The notes under the pieces were generated by a model. The model was not told the DNA's origin, ran no database searches, and worked only from the letters and a program-made list of their open reading frames with translations. The position numbers and the translations under genes were made by a program. Source: Hyparrhenia diplandra (taxonomy: Eukaryota > Streptophyta > Magnoliopsida > Poales > Poaceae). Taken from it: 64,000 nt of DNA. Location: NCBI GenBank assembly GCA_015847255.1, contig JADLZK010009272.1, forward strand, positions 186,001 to 250,000, written 5' to 3'. This document shows, one piece after another, positions 22,955 through 33,783 of the stretch. The first letter of the stretch is position 1, and the number at the start of each line of letters is the position of its first letter.

Positions 22955-25767
22955 AACATTGAAGTATACCATGAGGATGTCACAGTGTTCACCATGCACG
23001 ACCTGGTGCATGACTTAGCAAGATCAGTCATGGCTGATGGGGCTCTAGATGTTGGCAAACAAGGCAATACTGGGGGAAACAGATGCCTCTCTGTGATACT
23101 CAGTGATAGTACCAAATCATTGCAGTCATTCACGGAATATCCTAGTCAGATAAGTGCTATGCGTTCTACAGAATGTGAAAAAATTGTGCTCTATGGTGCA
23201 TCAACCTCATCCCCTGAGTACCTACCTTTTCTCTTATGTGGACAAATTGGGGTTCATGAAGATGTATTTTCATTTGCTCAGTATCTTCGTGTTTTGGACT
23301 TAAGTGAGTATTCTATACAGGAGCTGACAAATTCCATTGCTGATTTAAAGCAGTTAAGGTATCTCAGTGTATCAAGGGTACAACATCAAGTGACTGCCAA
23401 TAATATCATAAAGCTCTCAATGTTAATTTACCTCAGCCTTTGTGGGTCTTCTAATATCTTGGCACTCTCAGAATCAATAGGAGAAATGGACGGTTTGATG
23501 TATCTTGATTTGTCTGGTTGTTCCAGTATAGAAAAGTTGCCGCTATCATTTGGCAAGCTAAAAGAGTTGGTGCATCTGGATTTATCAAAATGTTCTCAGG
23601 TTACAAATATATCAGAATCCTTTGAGAGGCTCACTAAACTTGAATATTTGAACTTGTCATACTGCTCAAACATTGGAGATCTACCAAAACATTTGGGTGG
23701 CCTTTTACAACTCCGGAATTTGAACTTATCATACGGCTCGTATATTGATGGAAGAGCAAATGTTGCAATTTTGGTTACTCTCACCAAGCTCGAATGTTTG
23801 AATTTGGCATCACGCCTATCTTCTATGAAAAATCTACCTGAAGCTTTGAGAAGGCTCACCAATCTCAAGTATTTGAACTTATCATGTGTTGATAGAGGCT
23901 CACACAGAATGGGCCGTGAAATTAGAGCTCGAAATCTAAAGAACTTACTAGGGCGTAAAGGACTTCGTGGTATGCTAGAATTTTGGGTAGCCTGACCAAA
24001 CTCCAATATTTGGATTTGTCAGGATTCTCATGTTATTTTCGTGCCAGTGTGATTGGACGAAATCTCAACGAACTTGGTTATTTGTACTGGAGGGCTAGAG
24101 AAGCATTTGACACTTTCCTCGAGAGGTGTATTAGTAAGCTTCCGAACCTAGAGCATCTGGACTTATCTTGCAATGATACTCTTATGACTGTACCTCACTG
24201 TTTAGGTAACCTCTGTAAGCTACATACGCTTAATCTCTCAGGATGTCGGGGACTAAAATTTTTACCAGCAAATCTATATGAAATGGACAGTCTAAGGTTT
24301 CTAGATCTGACTGGTTGTCATAACCTAAGAACGCCCAAGCAGCACAGACTCAATAAAACTTTGGTAACATTACCACACTTTCCGGTCCAGGCTGATTGTC
24401 ATGACTATCGCAGCAACCTCATTCTGCTTCGGGATGTTAATCGTACTGATCTGGTGATAAGCAGACTTGAAAATGTTAAATCTGTGCAAGAGGCGCGAAG
24501 CATAAATCTGAAAAGAAAATCAAGAATGAAAACAATGGAAGTCAACTGGACGAAAGATGTTGAGAGATTTGTGGAAGACATAGAAGTGTTGGGAGAGCTA
24601 GTGCCACCAACAACTTTAGAGGTGTTAAAGATAGACGGTTACAATAGTGCCAGATTTCCTGAGTGGTTTGTTGGAAGTATTGCCTTTCATCTCCCTAAGG
24701 TTGTCTCTGTTTCCCTATCCAATTTGCCCAAGTGCAGCAGCCTCCCACCACTTGGACAGTTACCTAATTTAAGATCTCTAGGCCTTGAACGAATGAATGG
24801 CATCTCAGAAATTCACTGGGACTTAAAATGTTGCTGCGGGCAGACGCATGCATTTCCTCGGCTGGAGTATCTTACACTACGTAAAATGGAAAGCCTCAAA
24901 GTGTGGTACACAACATGCCCTGATTGTAGATGCAGTGTGAGCAGTTTTATGTTGGAAATAAGTGATTGCCCCAACTTGAGGCTGAAACTACACAGAGCCA
25001 GCTGGTATTTGCGGAGAATACATGGAAGAAGTGATGGTGTGATATCATCCTGGAGGGAGGGGGCATCACAGATGAGTGTTTCTTCCTCCTCTGTTCTGGT
25101 AACTACTCTCTTTGTAAGTGTCGGCGGGGTGAGCTTGCACCGGAGCATGATTGACCACCTCTGTGCCCTCACTTCATTAACCATCAGCGAATGCATTAAT
25201 TTTAGCAGCTCCCCTGGGATCATTCAAGCCCTCTCCTCCCTCCGTACGCTACAAGTACGAGAACTGCCAAATTGGTTGGGTTGTCTTGTATCACTTGAGC
25301 ATTTGACAGTACATTGTCAGGAGGTGGTGACTCATGAGAGTAAGCGACCAGACTTTGGCTTCCCACATCTAACTCACTTGCGTTCACTGTGTCTATCGGA
25401 GTTTAAAAGCATGGCTCAACTGGGGCCATGGGTGGGAAACCTTGTCTCCCTCCAGCGTTTGGAAATTTTGAGCTGTCAAAACCTAAATGATTTGGCAGAG
25501 AGCTTCGGACGCCTCAGTTCTCTCAGGGAACTTCAAATCAGCATGTGCGACAGCATCAAGTCTTTACCGGATAGCATTGGGTGCCTCGCCTCTCTCACCA
25601 GACTTCGTATCAGTCACTGTGACGGCATTGCATCTTTACCAAAGAGCATACAACAGCTAACAAAGCTCAAAAGGCTAGATATTCTTGAGTGCAAGGAACT
25701 AGAGAAATGGTGTGAAACTGACGAGAGCAAGGCCACGCTCCCTTACATCAAAGAAAAGGTAATCTGA
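22955..25767 (+). pseudogene. MHD plus leucine-rich-repeat region of the split resistance gene
   Basis: Just after the acceptor the frame encodes VYHEDVTVFTMHDLVHDLAR, the MHD motif that ends an NB-ARC. It continues into about 25 LRRs, with repeats such as LMYLDLSGCSSIEKLPLSFG, LEYLNLSYCSNIGDLPKHLG and LASLTRLRISHCDGIASLPK. A non-LRR insert around 24,360-24,600 precedes RFPEWFVGSIAFHLPKVVS, typical of rice CNL proteins. LRRs sense effectors and hold the switch off. One frameshift near 23,980 splits the region into 376-aa and 594-aa frames; otherwise it is intact to a TGA at 25,765. The end, LEKWCETDESKATLPYIKEK, is the usual CNL C-terminus. The region is much better preserved than the NB-ARC half. 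Confidence 0.9.
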
Positions 25768-27619
25768 CCTAGCCAAATATATATAGCATATGATGTTTTG
25801 CTTCTTGCTCTGCACTAGTTTACTCTTTCTATTCAAAGTTTTTCCGGTTTCAAGTTATTCTTGTTTATTTTCTTTCTTTTCTTTTATTTTTTTTTCGGGG
25901 AGGGGGGTGCTGGGGTTATGCCTAAATTCTTATGTACGTTCCTTACCTTTTTTTTTTCTTCTTCTTCATTTTTGCCTTCCTTAAAAAAAAAAACGATTTT
26001 GTCTTTAGAATTCATTGTTATCCTGGCAATGTGTATAAGAAAAAACGCCATGAGCACAAATACAAAGGGTAGTATCTTGAGCTCCACTATTTTTCGTTAA
26101 ACCAACAAAATCCCTCTTATCACATTAGTCATGACATATGTAACGATTTTCATTCATGTTTTTGTAATAGTCTTGGCCACGGTACTGAAACCATTTTTTC
26201 ATTGCAGACAATAAATGATTGGTCGCAGTCTTTCTAAGAGGCAGACCATGCTTGCTATTGCTAGCCTTCTCTTCCTTTGTTGCTTGTATCATCATTTCCC
26301 GCTCCAATGATTGGACTCCTCAAAGTGCGGTGATAACATGAAGGCAAGATGCGCAATGAAGAACGTCTGCGGCGCCCTACGGCCCTACCCCCTACCGATG
26401 AACATAAACTGCAAGGAACCATTCGGGCCACACTGTGCAATGGGTTAGTAGAGTGTTGTCAACTAAGAATTGAACAACGGATGAGGTTGGGGAAATAGAA
26501 TAAATAAGCATGGTAAATTTGTACCGATAGATTAAATTGTGGGTCCGCAATGTCTTGATTTTCCCTTTCTTATTTTTATGAATAATAGTGATGCTAGTCG
26601 GTGCTACATGAGAATATCGGACCCATTACATTTTTCAAAACTCAAAATGTCCTTTTGGATCTGGCTATTATTTTGTCTCTAGTATCTTGCTTTATTTGAA
26701 CATAGGAAGTACACTTGTACATTGCTATGGATGAATGCCACATCGATGGATATTTATTTTGAATTTAGAAAATAGTGCAAGGAATTAAGGTGAATAGAAA
26801 TCTTACACTCCGTCATAGCAGAATGACGCATAAGAATAATGTATCCAATACGAACTGTGTAACAGCTGGAGACGGCAATCAGAGAAGACATTCAGACAGT
26901 TCAGCAGGCATGGGAGGAGTAAACCGCAGATGTGGACTACTTTTATTTTCCTTTGTCCCTCATTTTCTTCCTTTTTTTTTTTTTTTTTTTCTGGCTACTT
27001 ATTTAGCTTGCTCATATTGATGTTTAAATTTTCTGTACATATCTCCGTACATATTAAACCAGTGAATATTGGGATGCTGCCACGCAGCTCGTTTCCATTC
27101 TTGCACTGAATTTCAGACTTCTTCAGACTATAGAAATTGATTGTTGAACTGGACAGGAAACAGGCCATATGTCAATTGATCAATCAACTGAACAGAGCTT
27201 CTGCACTCTGGGGCAACCTCATTGAAAGTAACAGACACCAAGAGCTAATTTGTGCAATATGCTTGTGGAGAATTTTGCAATACTATGTTTTTAACAAGCA
27301 AATTGATGGAGGAAAACTAAGAAGCGCCAATCAAGTCAGTCACCAATAATCACTAAACAATTTGTTAGAAGCCCAATATTAATGCAATTATTATGAGTAG
27401 TGGCATGAATCGCTTGTTGAATTTACTGATTTTTTTCTTTAGATAATGTTGAAGACCTGCCCATGCAGCTAGATTGTATCATCCATGCCACAAAAAATCA
27501 CCTTTTGCAATCTCCATGGCTGGAGAAATTTCCAACATAGGGCGTGGATAGGCAAGTCATTCTTGGCTAGCAAAAGGGACCACCCCTCTTCTTCTTCTTA
27601 TTCACCTGCTCTGTTCCAG
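25768..27619. other. Downstream region of the LRR gene; no gene recognised
   Basis: This stretch probably includes 3' untranslated sequence of the resistance gene. Long T-runs (25,885-25,900, 26,972-26,990) and A-runs (25,981-25,992) occur. Short frames (for example 27,137-27,349) show no known motif. No transposon termini were recognised. Confidence 0.4.
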
Positions 27620-28480
27620 GCCTTCAGCAAAAGGGGCTCTCCATATCTGTTGAGTGTGGTGTTTGTGTAGCAGCACTGGTTGCATACGGCTGGCAGCACT
27701 GGTTGCATACTTGAGCACCTTGTGCTCCTTCCCTTTCTTCACAAATCCTTCTTGTTGCATTAAAAACATCTTCTTTTAATTCTCCATTCAGAAATGTTGT
27801 TTTCGCATCAAGATGATGAACTTCCCAACCTCTGTTAGCTGCTATTGCTAGCATTAGCCTTACTATGTCAAGCCTTGGTACAGGAGCAAAAACTTTCTCA
27901 AAATCAATGCCTTGCTTCTGAGCATACCCCTTGCAACTAACCTGGCCTTATGCTTCACCCCCCCCAATCAACTTTCTTTTTCAACCTATAAATCCACTTC
28001 AAACCAATGGGCTTATGACCTGCTAGCAGCTCAGTCAAATTCAAGTCTTGTTCTTGTTAATTGACTGCATCACATTTTCCATTGCTGCCACCCAATTTTT
28101 GTCACTAGCTGCTTCGTGATTGCGTGATGGCTCCTCCATCACTTCTAGTAGTGCTTCCATCTCTGCATCAGGAGCTAATTCCACTTCAACAGAGTTTTGA
28201 TATATATCACCAAGACTTCTAAATTTTACTAGCACATCCCCATGATCAACATCCATAATCTCTTGATCACTTCCATGCACCACTGTGTCAGGCACTACTT
28301 CTTGATCAACATCCATTGCTTCTGGCTCTCCACCAAACACTACAGAATTTTTTGTATCTATTGTCTGACCATGAGCAGTGTCAGTATGCTCGAAATCACC
28401 TGTACTGAGTCCACTTCCACTCCAGTAGTTGGCAATCCACTCGATGCTCCCCCTACATCACCTAAGTGGTGATCAACTGG
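27620..28480 (-). pseudogene. Ty1-copia pol fragment (integrase end / reverse transcriptase start)
   Basis: The minus strand reads FRSLGDIYQNSVEVEL, then ALLEVMEEPSRNHEAASDKN and WVAAMENVMQSINKNKT, the linker that precedes copia reverse transcriptase. It continues through GLKWIYRLKKK-like sequence (about 27,960-28,010) to MLAIAANRGWEVHHLDAKTT followed by FLNGELKEDVF, RT motif A with its Asp. Frameshifts occur near 27,960 and 27,740. The catalytic YVDD half is missing. Near 27,690-27,715 a short segment (GCAGCACTGGTTGCATAC) is directly repeated. Confidence 0.8.
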
Positions 28481-28980
28481 GTTGACACTACCTGCAGCTC
28501 CCCTGAATTAATGCCTGTCCATGACACAACTCTCGATTCTTCAGCTTCTTCAACAATGAAATCTGAATTTTTCCAAATTCATACCCCAATTCCAAGGAGT
28601 GTTTCCTCATCACCAGCTGGGTTGGCGGGCGGTGGTGCTTGTGGGTTGCCGACCTAGCTCACCAGCTGGCCCTAATTACGGCGTGCATTGGTGTAATTAG
28701 TTTATTCCTTCTATGCATCTGTAATAATGGAGTGGCAGTGCCACTGCACCTTGAGATGACCAAACCATTATTAACACCGTTTAGTAATCCTAGTCGCATG
28801 TACTTCCAAGTAAAAAAACAAAGTTCTGCTGACTCCTGGTACGGCTTCCTACAGCTCAGTTAGTCTGATTTGTCCAAAGGTCTAGCTCTAAGCTAGTTGA
28901 CTTAGATTCTTCCTACTAGGTGCATGCGGCCAGCAAAATGCATTGGTGTAATTAATTTATTCCTTCCATGCATTGGTGTA

Positions 28981-29073
<93 letters not shown>
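28981..29073. repeat. (ATT)31 microsatellite
   Basis: It is an uninterrupted run of 93 bases, 31 units of ATT, followed by a T-rich run. Perfect arrays of this length are usually highly polymorphic. Confidence 0.97.
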
Positions 29074-29230
29074 TTTTATTTTTATTTTTGCTCACAACTT
29101 GTATCAACTAAGTAGATGTATTGACCACAGTAGCCCGTTCGTCTATGCCCACATCCTTTGTTTGACTCGGATTCACATTCAGATTCAGAGACGACCTCGC
29201 ACAGACCGATGTAGTGTGCACGGAAGCAAG

Positions 29231-29256
<26 letters not shown>
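29231..29256. repeat. (TA)13 microsatellite upstream of GT47
   Basis: Thirteen TA units end about 41 bases before the proposed GT47 start codon at 29,298. The array may act as or disturb the core promoter, or lie in the 5' untranslated region. Confidence 0.9.
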
Positions 29257-29261
<5 letters not shown>

Positions 29262-29297
29262 GCAGATCAAGACCGTTGAGCGATCTGTACGCAAACA

Positions 29298-30791
29298 ATG
29301 GCCAACCAGATACAAACCGATGAAGCCATGAAGCTCACCAGCTTCGAAGTAAACTTGCCCAAAGATGCTGAGGACAAGCAGGACGGTGCCAGCTGTGGCG
29401 TGCTCCGGCCGTCCCGGTGGTGCCACCTCGCCATTCTTTCCACCGCGTTCTGGTCCTTGGTGCTCGTCCTTCACTCCAGCACTCAAGATGACGGCGGAGG
29501 CATGGCCTCCGTCCTACCTCCTGTTCAAGCAGTCGGCGTTCTCCTTCCTCCCCAGCAGTCGGCCAGTCGCCGTCCGTGCCAGCGGACCGTTGCGCGGGAC
29601 GGTACATCTACATGTACGACCTTCCACCGCGCTTCAACGACGACCTGGTTCGCGACTGCAAGAAGCTATGGCGGTTCAGCGACATGTGCCCGTACATGGC
29701 CAACTGCGTCATGGGCCAGTCGTTGGGTGACGAAGGCGGCGTCCTCTCCCCCGTGGCTGGTACGCCACGCACCAGTTCAGCCTTGACCTCATCTTCCACG
29801 GCCGGATGAAGGGGTACGAGTGCCTCACTTCTGACCCGTCCCTCGCCGCCGCCCTGTACGTGCCGTTCTACGCCAGTTTGGACGGCGGAAGGCACCTCTA
29901 CAATAGCACCTCGCTGCGGGACATGCTCGCCCTGGACCTCGCCGAGTGGCTGACGCAGCACCCGCAGTGGGGTGCCATGGGCGGCCGCGACCACTTCATG
30001 TTGGCCGGACGGACCGCGTGGGACTTCCTGCGTTACGGCGACGACGACGAGAATTGGGGCACCAAGCTGCTCCACCTCCCGGCCATCCACAACATGACGG
30101 TGCTAGTCATGGAGATCAGTCCGTGGGTCCAGTCGATCTTGGCGGTACCCTACCCGACCTACTTCCACCCTGAGACAGCCGCCGAGGTGGCCGCCTGGCA
30201 GGAGAAGGTTCGCATGGCGGAGCGCGCGTGGCTCTTCTCGTTCGCCGGCGCGGCCCACCCCTGGCTAACCGAAACCGTCCGGCCGGCGATCTTGCGGGAG
30301 TGCGGCATGTCGAGCCGCTGCAGGCTCTTCCAATGCAGCGCCGGGAGTCGTGCCAGCTGCAAGTCGCCGGGTGCCTTGATGCGCGTGTTCACGAGCTCCA
30401 TCTTCTGCCTGGAGCCTGCCGGGGACTCGCTGACGCGGCGGTCAACATTCGACGCCATCCTCGCCGGCTGCATTCCGGTGTTCTTCAACCCCGGCACGGC
30501 GTACACACAGTACACGTTTCACCTTCCCAAGGACCCCGACAGCTACTCGGTGCTCATCAAGGACACAGATGTGACCGAGAGAAATGTGAGCATCGAGGAA
30601 ACGCTCAGCAAGATCCCACCGGAGACGGTGAAGGCGATGCGGGAAGAGGTGATCCGGCTCATTCCTAGGGTGGTGTGTATGCGGACCCGCGGTCGAGGCG
30701 CGTCGACTTCAAGGACGCATTTGATGTCGGGGTGGAGGTCGCCATTGACCGGGTGGCCAAGCAGCGACGGGGAGACGTGGAGGGACGCTAG
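29298..30791 (+). pseudogene. GT47 xyloglucan galactosyltransferase (MUR3-like), three apparent frameshifts
   Basis: This is a single-exon, GC-rich exostosin-family glycosyltransferase. Such enzymes add galactose to xyloglucan side chains in the Golgi. The N-terminus has a type-II signal anchor (WCHLAILSTAFWSLVLVL, about residues 35-52). The catalytic region follows: CAGRYIYMYDLPPRFNDDLV, DPSLAAALYVPFYASLDGGR, GGRDHFMLAGRTAWDF, WLFSFAGAAHPW, SSIFCLEPAGDSLTRRSTFD and AILAGCIPVFFNPGTAYTQY. The length (about 500 aa) fits the family. The frame changes between 29,500 and 29,580, again near 29,755, and near 30,673, where an extra GT replaces the natural C-terminus (its TAG would be 30,789-30,791). 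The catalytic block between the second and third breaks is intact. It is either a recent pseudogene or a gene with assembly errors. Confidence 0.85.
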
Positions 30792-30969
30792 TTGATGCAC
30801 ACACCAGTGTGGCTTCCCTCACTCTGCTTCAGCTCCCACACAGAAGGGCATATCGAACAAGGCGCGTGGATGAGATCCCCTCAGGCAAGCTAAATGAAAA
30901 TCAAATACTTGGCAAAGGTCCTCTTAGGCACACGTTTGTAATCTCGCAAAGTTTTGCAATATTAAGCCA

Positions 30970-31112
30970 GTACTCCCTCTCCGTTCCAAAATAGAATTTG
31001 TTTTGACTTTTCTATATTTCGACATGTATATATCTAGACTTAGGTGCACAGTAATATCTATGAACTTAGAAAAGCTAAAACGAACTGTTTTTTAAGACGA
31101 AGTGATGGAATC
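30970..31112. mobile_element. Stowaway-like MITE
   Basis: The left end reads TA|CTCCCTCTCCGTTCCAAAA with GAATTTGTTTTGACTTTTC. The right half contains its imperfect inverse (GAAAAGCTAAAACGAACTG near 31,070, then AAGACGAAGTGATGG). A TA target and a CTCCCTCCGTTCC-type terminus are Stowaway (Tc1/mariner) hallmarks. The right terminus is degenerate. Confidence 0.55.
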
Positions 31113-31406
31113 AAAAATCAATTAGTTCTTATAGTAGACTTGCATAAGTTGCAGAGCAATGCATTTAGCGGGCTGGAACGAATCGATAATGTAACACCTC
31201 CAATTCCAATTATGGGTTAAACCTTGCATCATGAACAATATTTGTTCATTTAACAATGTTTTCGATGTATATGCCTGTTGTATAGCACAGATTGGTTCCG
31301 ACTTGATTTGACGGTAAGACTACCTCTTACGGTTGGATTGCCACATGGCATGTTAAGTGCTATGTCAGCACGAGTTAACTCAAGTCAAACACCCAATTCC
31401 TTTTCA

Positions 31407-32480
31407 CGGTCGACCGCGAGTTAACTTAACTTTGCGGTCGATCCGACTCATACGCAGCAGCACTGTCTTTTTCTTTTATCCAGTAGTGTTCTCTCTCCTC
31501 AGCTCTTTTTTTTTTTTTTTTTTCTTTTCTTTTGGCATGCGCTGATGTCAGTCCTGTTGTAAGCGGAAAAAAGCAAAACAATTTTTTTAAAATTGATATA
31601 ATTTCTGAATGGTGTACCCGTTTTTAATTCCGTCTGCACGGTGTGTTCTATGCGATAAACGAACAAAACTAGATCTCACTCGACTATATTTTAGAGATTT
31701 TTTTTCTAATATCAATTTATGTATATTAACTTATGAAATATAACCTAAGTTGCACGTAAAAGTTATACATATAAGTTAGAGGTAACTTTGTAACTTGTAT
31801 AAGTTAGATGTTACATGTAATAAGTTATATGTAATAAGTTACATGTAATAATTCAAATGTAATAAGTTAGACATAACTTTGTAACGTGTATAAGTTGGGT
31901 ATTATATGTAATAAGTTACATGTAATAAGTCAAATGTAATAGGTTATATAACTTATACATATAGCTTATTACATTTAACTCAGGTTATATAACTTATATA
32001 TGTAACTTTTTTACATGTAACTTAGGTTATATAACTTGTACATGTAACTTTTTATGTGTAACTCGGTTATATAACTTATATATATAACTTTTACATGTAA
32101 CTCAGGTTATATAACTTGTACATGTAACTTTTTATGTGTAACTCAGTTTATATAACTTATATTTTATAAGTACATGAATTGCTATTAGAAAAAAAAATAA
32201 AAAAATCTTCAAACATATTCGAGTGGGATCTAGTTTTGTTCGTTTCCATCATGTAGAACACACCGGTGCAGACGGAATTAAAAACGGATACACCATTTAG
32301 AAATTATAGCAATTTTTTTAAAAAATTACTTTATTCACCTACATCAGCACGCAAAAAAAAGAGACAGAAAAAGAAAGGAAGTTGAGAGGAAAGAGCGCTG
32401 TGTAACTGAAGTGCATGCAAAAAAGACAGCGTGCGCCAGTCGGATCGACCGCGAGTTAGCTTAACTCGCGGTCGTCCGCG
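31407..32480. mobile_element. ~1.07-kb foldback element with a palindrome at each end
   Basis: The two halves are inverted repeats. 31,411-31,445 pairs with 32,440-32,474. 31,590-31,700 (AATTCCGTCTGCACGGTGTG, ACAAAACTAGATCTCACTCG) pairs with 32,196-32,312 (CGAGTGGGATCTAGTTTTGT, CACACCGGTGCAGACGGAAT). Pyrimidine-rich 31,500-31,530 pairs with purine-rich 32,350-32,380. At each tip sits a self-complementary ~30-mer starting CGACCGCGAGTTA and ending GCGGTCG. No transposase is encoded. It could be a MULE-derived or other foldback MITE, but no target duplication is clear. Confidence 0.7.
31730..32165. repeat. Degenerate tandem repeat inside the foldback element
   Basis: About 430 bases are built from varied short units around TAACTTATA/TACATGTAACTT/GGTTATATAACTT in both orientations (for example near 31,990, 32,035, 32,070 and 32,105). 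The repeated TACATGTA and TATATAACTTATATA blocks are themselves palindromic. Confidence 0.75.
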
Positions 32481-32559
32481 ATTTAGTCGCGTCCAGTCAA
32501 ACATGACATGGTCAGCACTCATCAACACCATGTTCCCCACAAATAGAAAAAAGACGAGG

Positions 32560-33101
32560 AGGCCCTGGTTATGCAGACCCTAATCTTTAGCTGGTCTGAA
32601 TGCTTTACTGGTTTCTATTTCGTTACATCAGGGGAATAGATAAAGTTGTCATAGATAAATCATACACCCTACGTATCATAGATGATGTTTTGGACGAATT
32701 TATGTCGTCTTCTTCAGGTGATGATGCTATTGACCCTGTTAATCTTGAGGAAGATGTTGTGTGGTGAAAATCTGAGCTTTGCTCGGATTGTCGGCGATGG
32801 AATCGAAGGATGCGTCGTGGGTACGGGAGTTGGCCGATGCGCCTGGGAGGCGGTGTATTCGGCTGATTTGCCTTGAAGTAAGCCCTCATCTCGCGGCCTC
32901 CACCATGTGGAGTTTGGCTGTGGTGCTCGACGACGATTGGGAAACGGCGTCGCCGGGCGGTGACGAACGGATCTCGAAGGTTTCGAGGAAGATGAACGAA
33001 AGTTTTTAGACTTCTTTGTAATTTTCCTTTTCTTAGGATTTTTGTTTGTAAAAGGGTCGGTGTAATGCACCAAAATTAATACATTTTCCTTTAAAAAAAA
33101 A
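32560..33101 (+). other. Possible retroposon or transcript 3' end with poly-A
   Basis: 32,680-33,009 contains two acidic or hydrophilic short frames (MLGLSAMESKDASWVRELAD..., 76 aa). After a stop comes T-rich text, AATTAATACA and an A-run (33,093-33,101). This looks like the 3' end of a transcript-derived or LINE-like insertion. I do not recognise the protein. Confidence 0.3.
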
Positions 33102-33783
33102 CATCGGTGAGATGGTACAATGGAAAGACGGTGCACTCATGAGTTCATACAATGAGCCGGAAAATGGCAGCAGACGCAACGCCGCGTCGCGGCGCATCAG
33201 GATCAGGACGCCCGCTCCTCCTCCGCTGCCGTCCTCGCCGTGCCCCGGACCGTTTACGCTCGCCTCCACCTTGCAGTTACACGACCCGCGCGGCAGCAGC
33301 TGGCCCGCCACGGCCGCGGCCACCGCGCCTCGACGAGCGCGCACGCGAGCTCCGCCGGCGGCCGTGCTTCCAGCGATGGTGGCCGAGCCGTCCGTCGTCG
33401 TCGCGGCCTTGTCACCGGCGTGAAGACGCACGGCAAGCATCGGGGCAACCGGCTCGTAGCAGGGGGTTCCGGACGACCTCCATGACAGCAACTGCGTCGT
33501 CTAGCCACCTAGAAAAACAAGAGCAGTTCTTGCCTGTGCCTACAGGCTGTGACTACGTGATGCTTGCAGAGAGTGCAATGAGGGTGCAGATATACCTGCG
33601 TGGACCAAGCTACTTCCTCTCCATTTGTTTGGCGGGGAACCGTGTGCCTAATTACCCCAGCCCGGCCTCCAGACAGTGGATTTTTACGTGCGTGGAGCAA
33701 CTGAGAGACCACATGGCGCGCTTCATGCTTCCACGCGCGTCCGACCCGTTTCACGCCTCTGCTGATAGCTTCATACAGTACAA
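33102..33783. other. Unassigned GC-rich segment beside the LINE
   Basis: Several frames are open on both strands because of high GC (33,180-33,430). The longest plus frame (33,152 onwards) runs into the LINE tail at 33,784, so it is not a real protein as read. No motif is recognised. It may be an eroded exon or GC-rich untranslated region. Confidence 0.3.

Larger units (their letters stand above)
28640..29290. other. Promoter-side flank of the GT47 gene with microsatellites
   Basis: No gene is seen. It holds two near copies of a 40-base text beginning GCATTGGTGTAATTA (28,686 and 28,941), a long (ATT) array and a (TA) array close to the GT47 start. Confidence 0.5.

Noticed and set aside
28981..29073. 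CRISPR-like or centromere-type satellite array
   Set aside because: The repeat is a simple 3-base microsatellite without spacers or longer unit structure.
28924..29115. 63-aa poly-Ile frame
   Set aside because: It is simply the translated ATT microsatellite.
29082..29486. 134-aa minus frame over the GT47 start
   Set aside because: It is antisense to the signal anchor and includes the translated TA repeat. No family resemblance.
29365..30668. Alternative frames over GT47 (for example 29,608-30,090 minus and 30,228-30,668 plus)
   Set aside because: They are shadows of the GC-rich GT47 coding sequence. Only the frames with GT47 motifs are kept.
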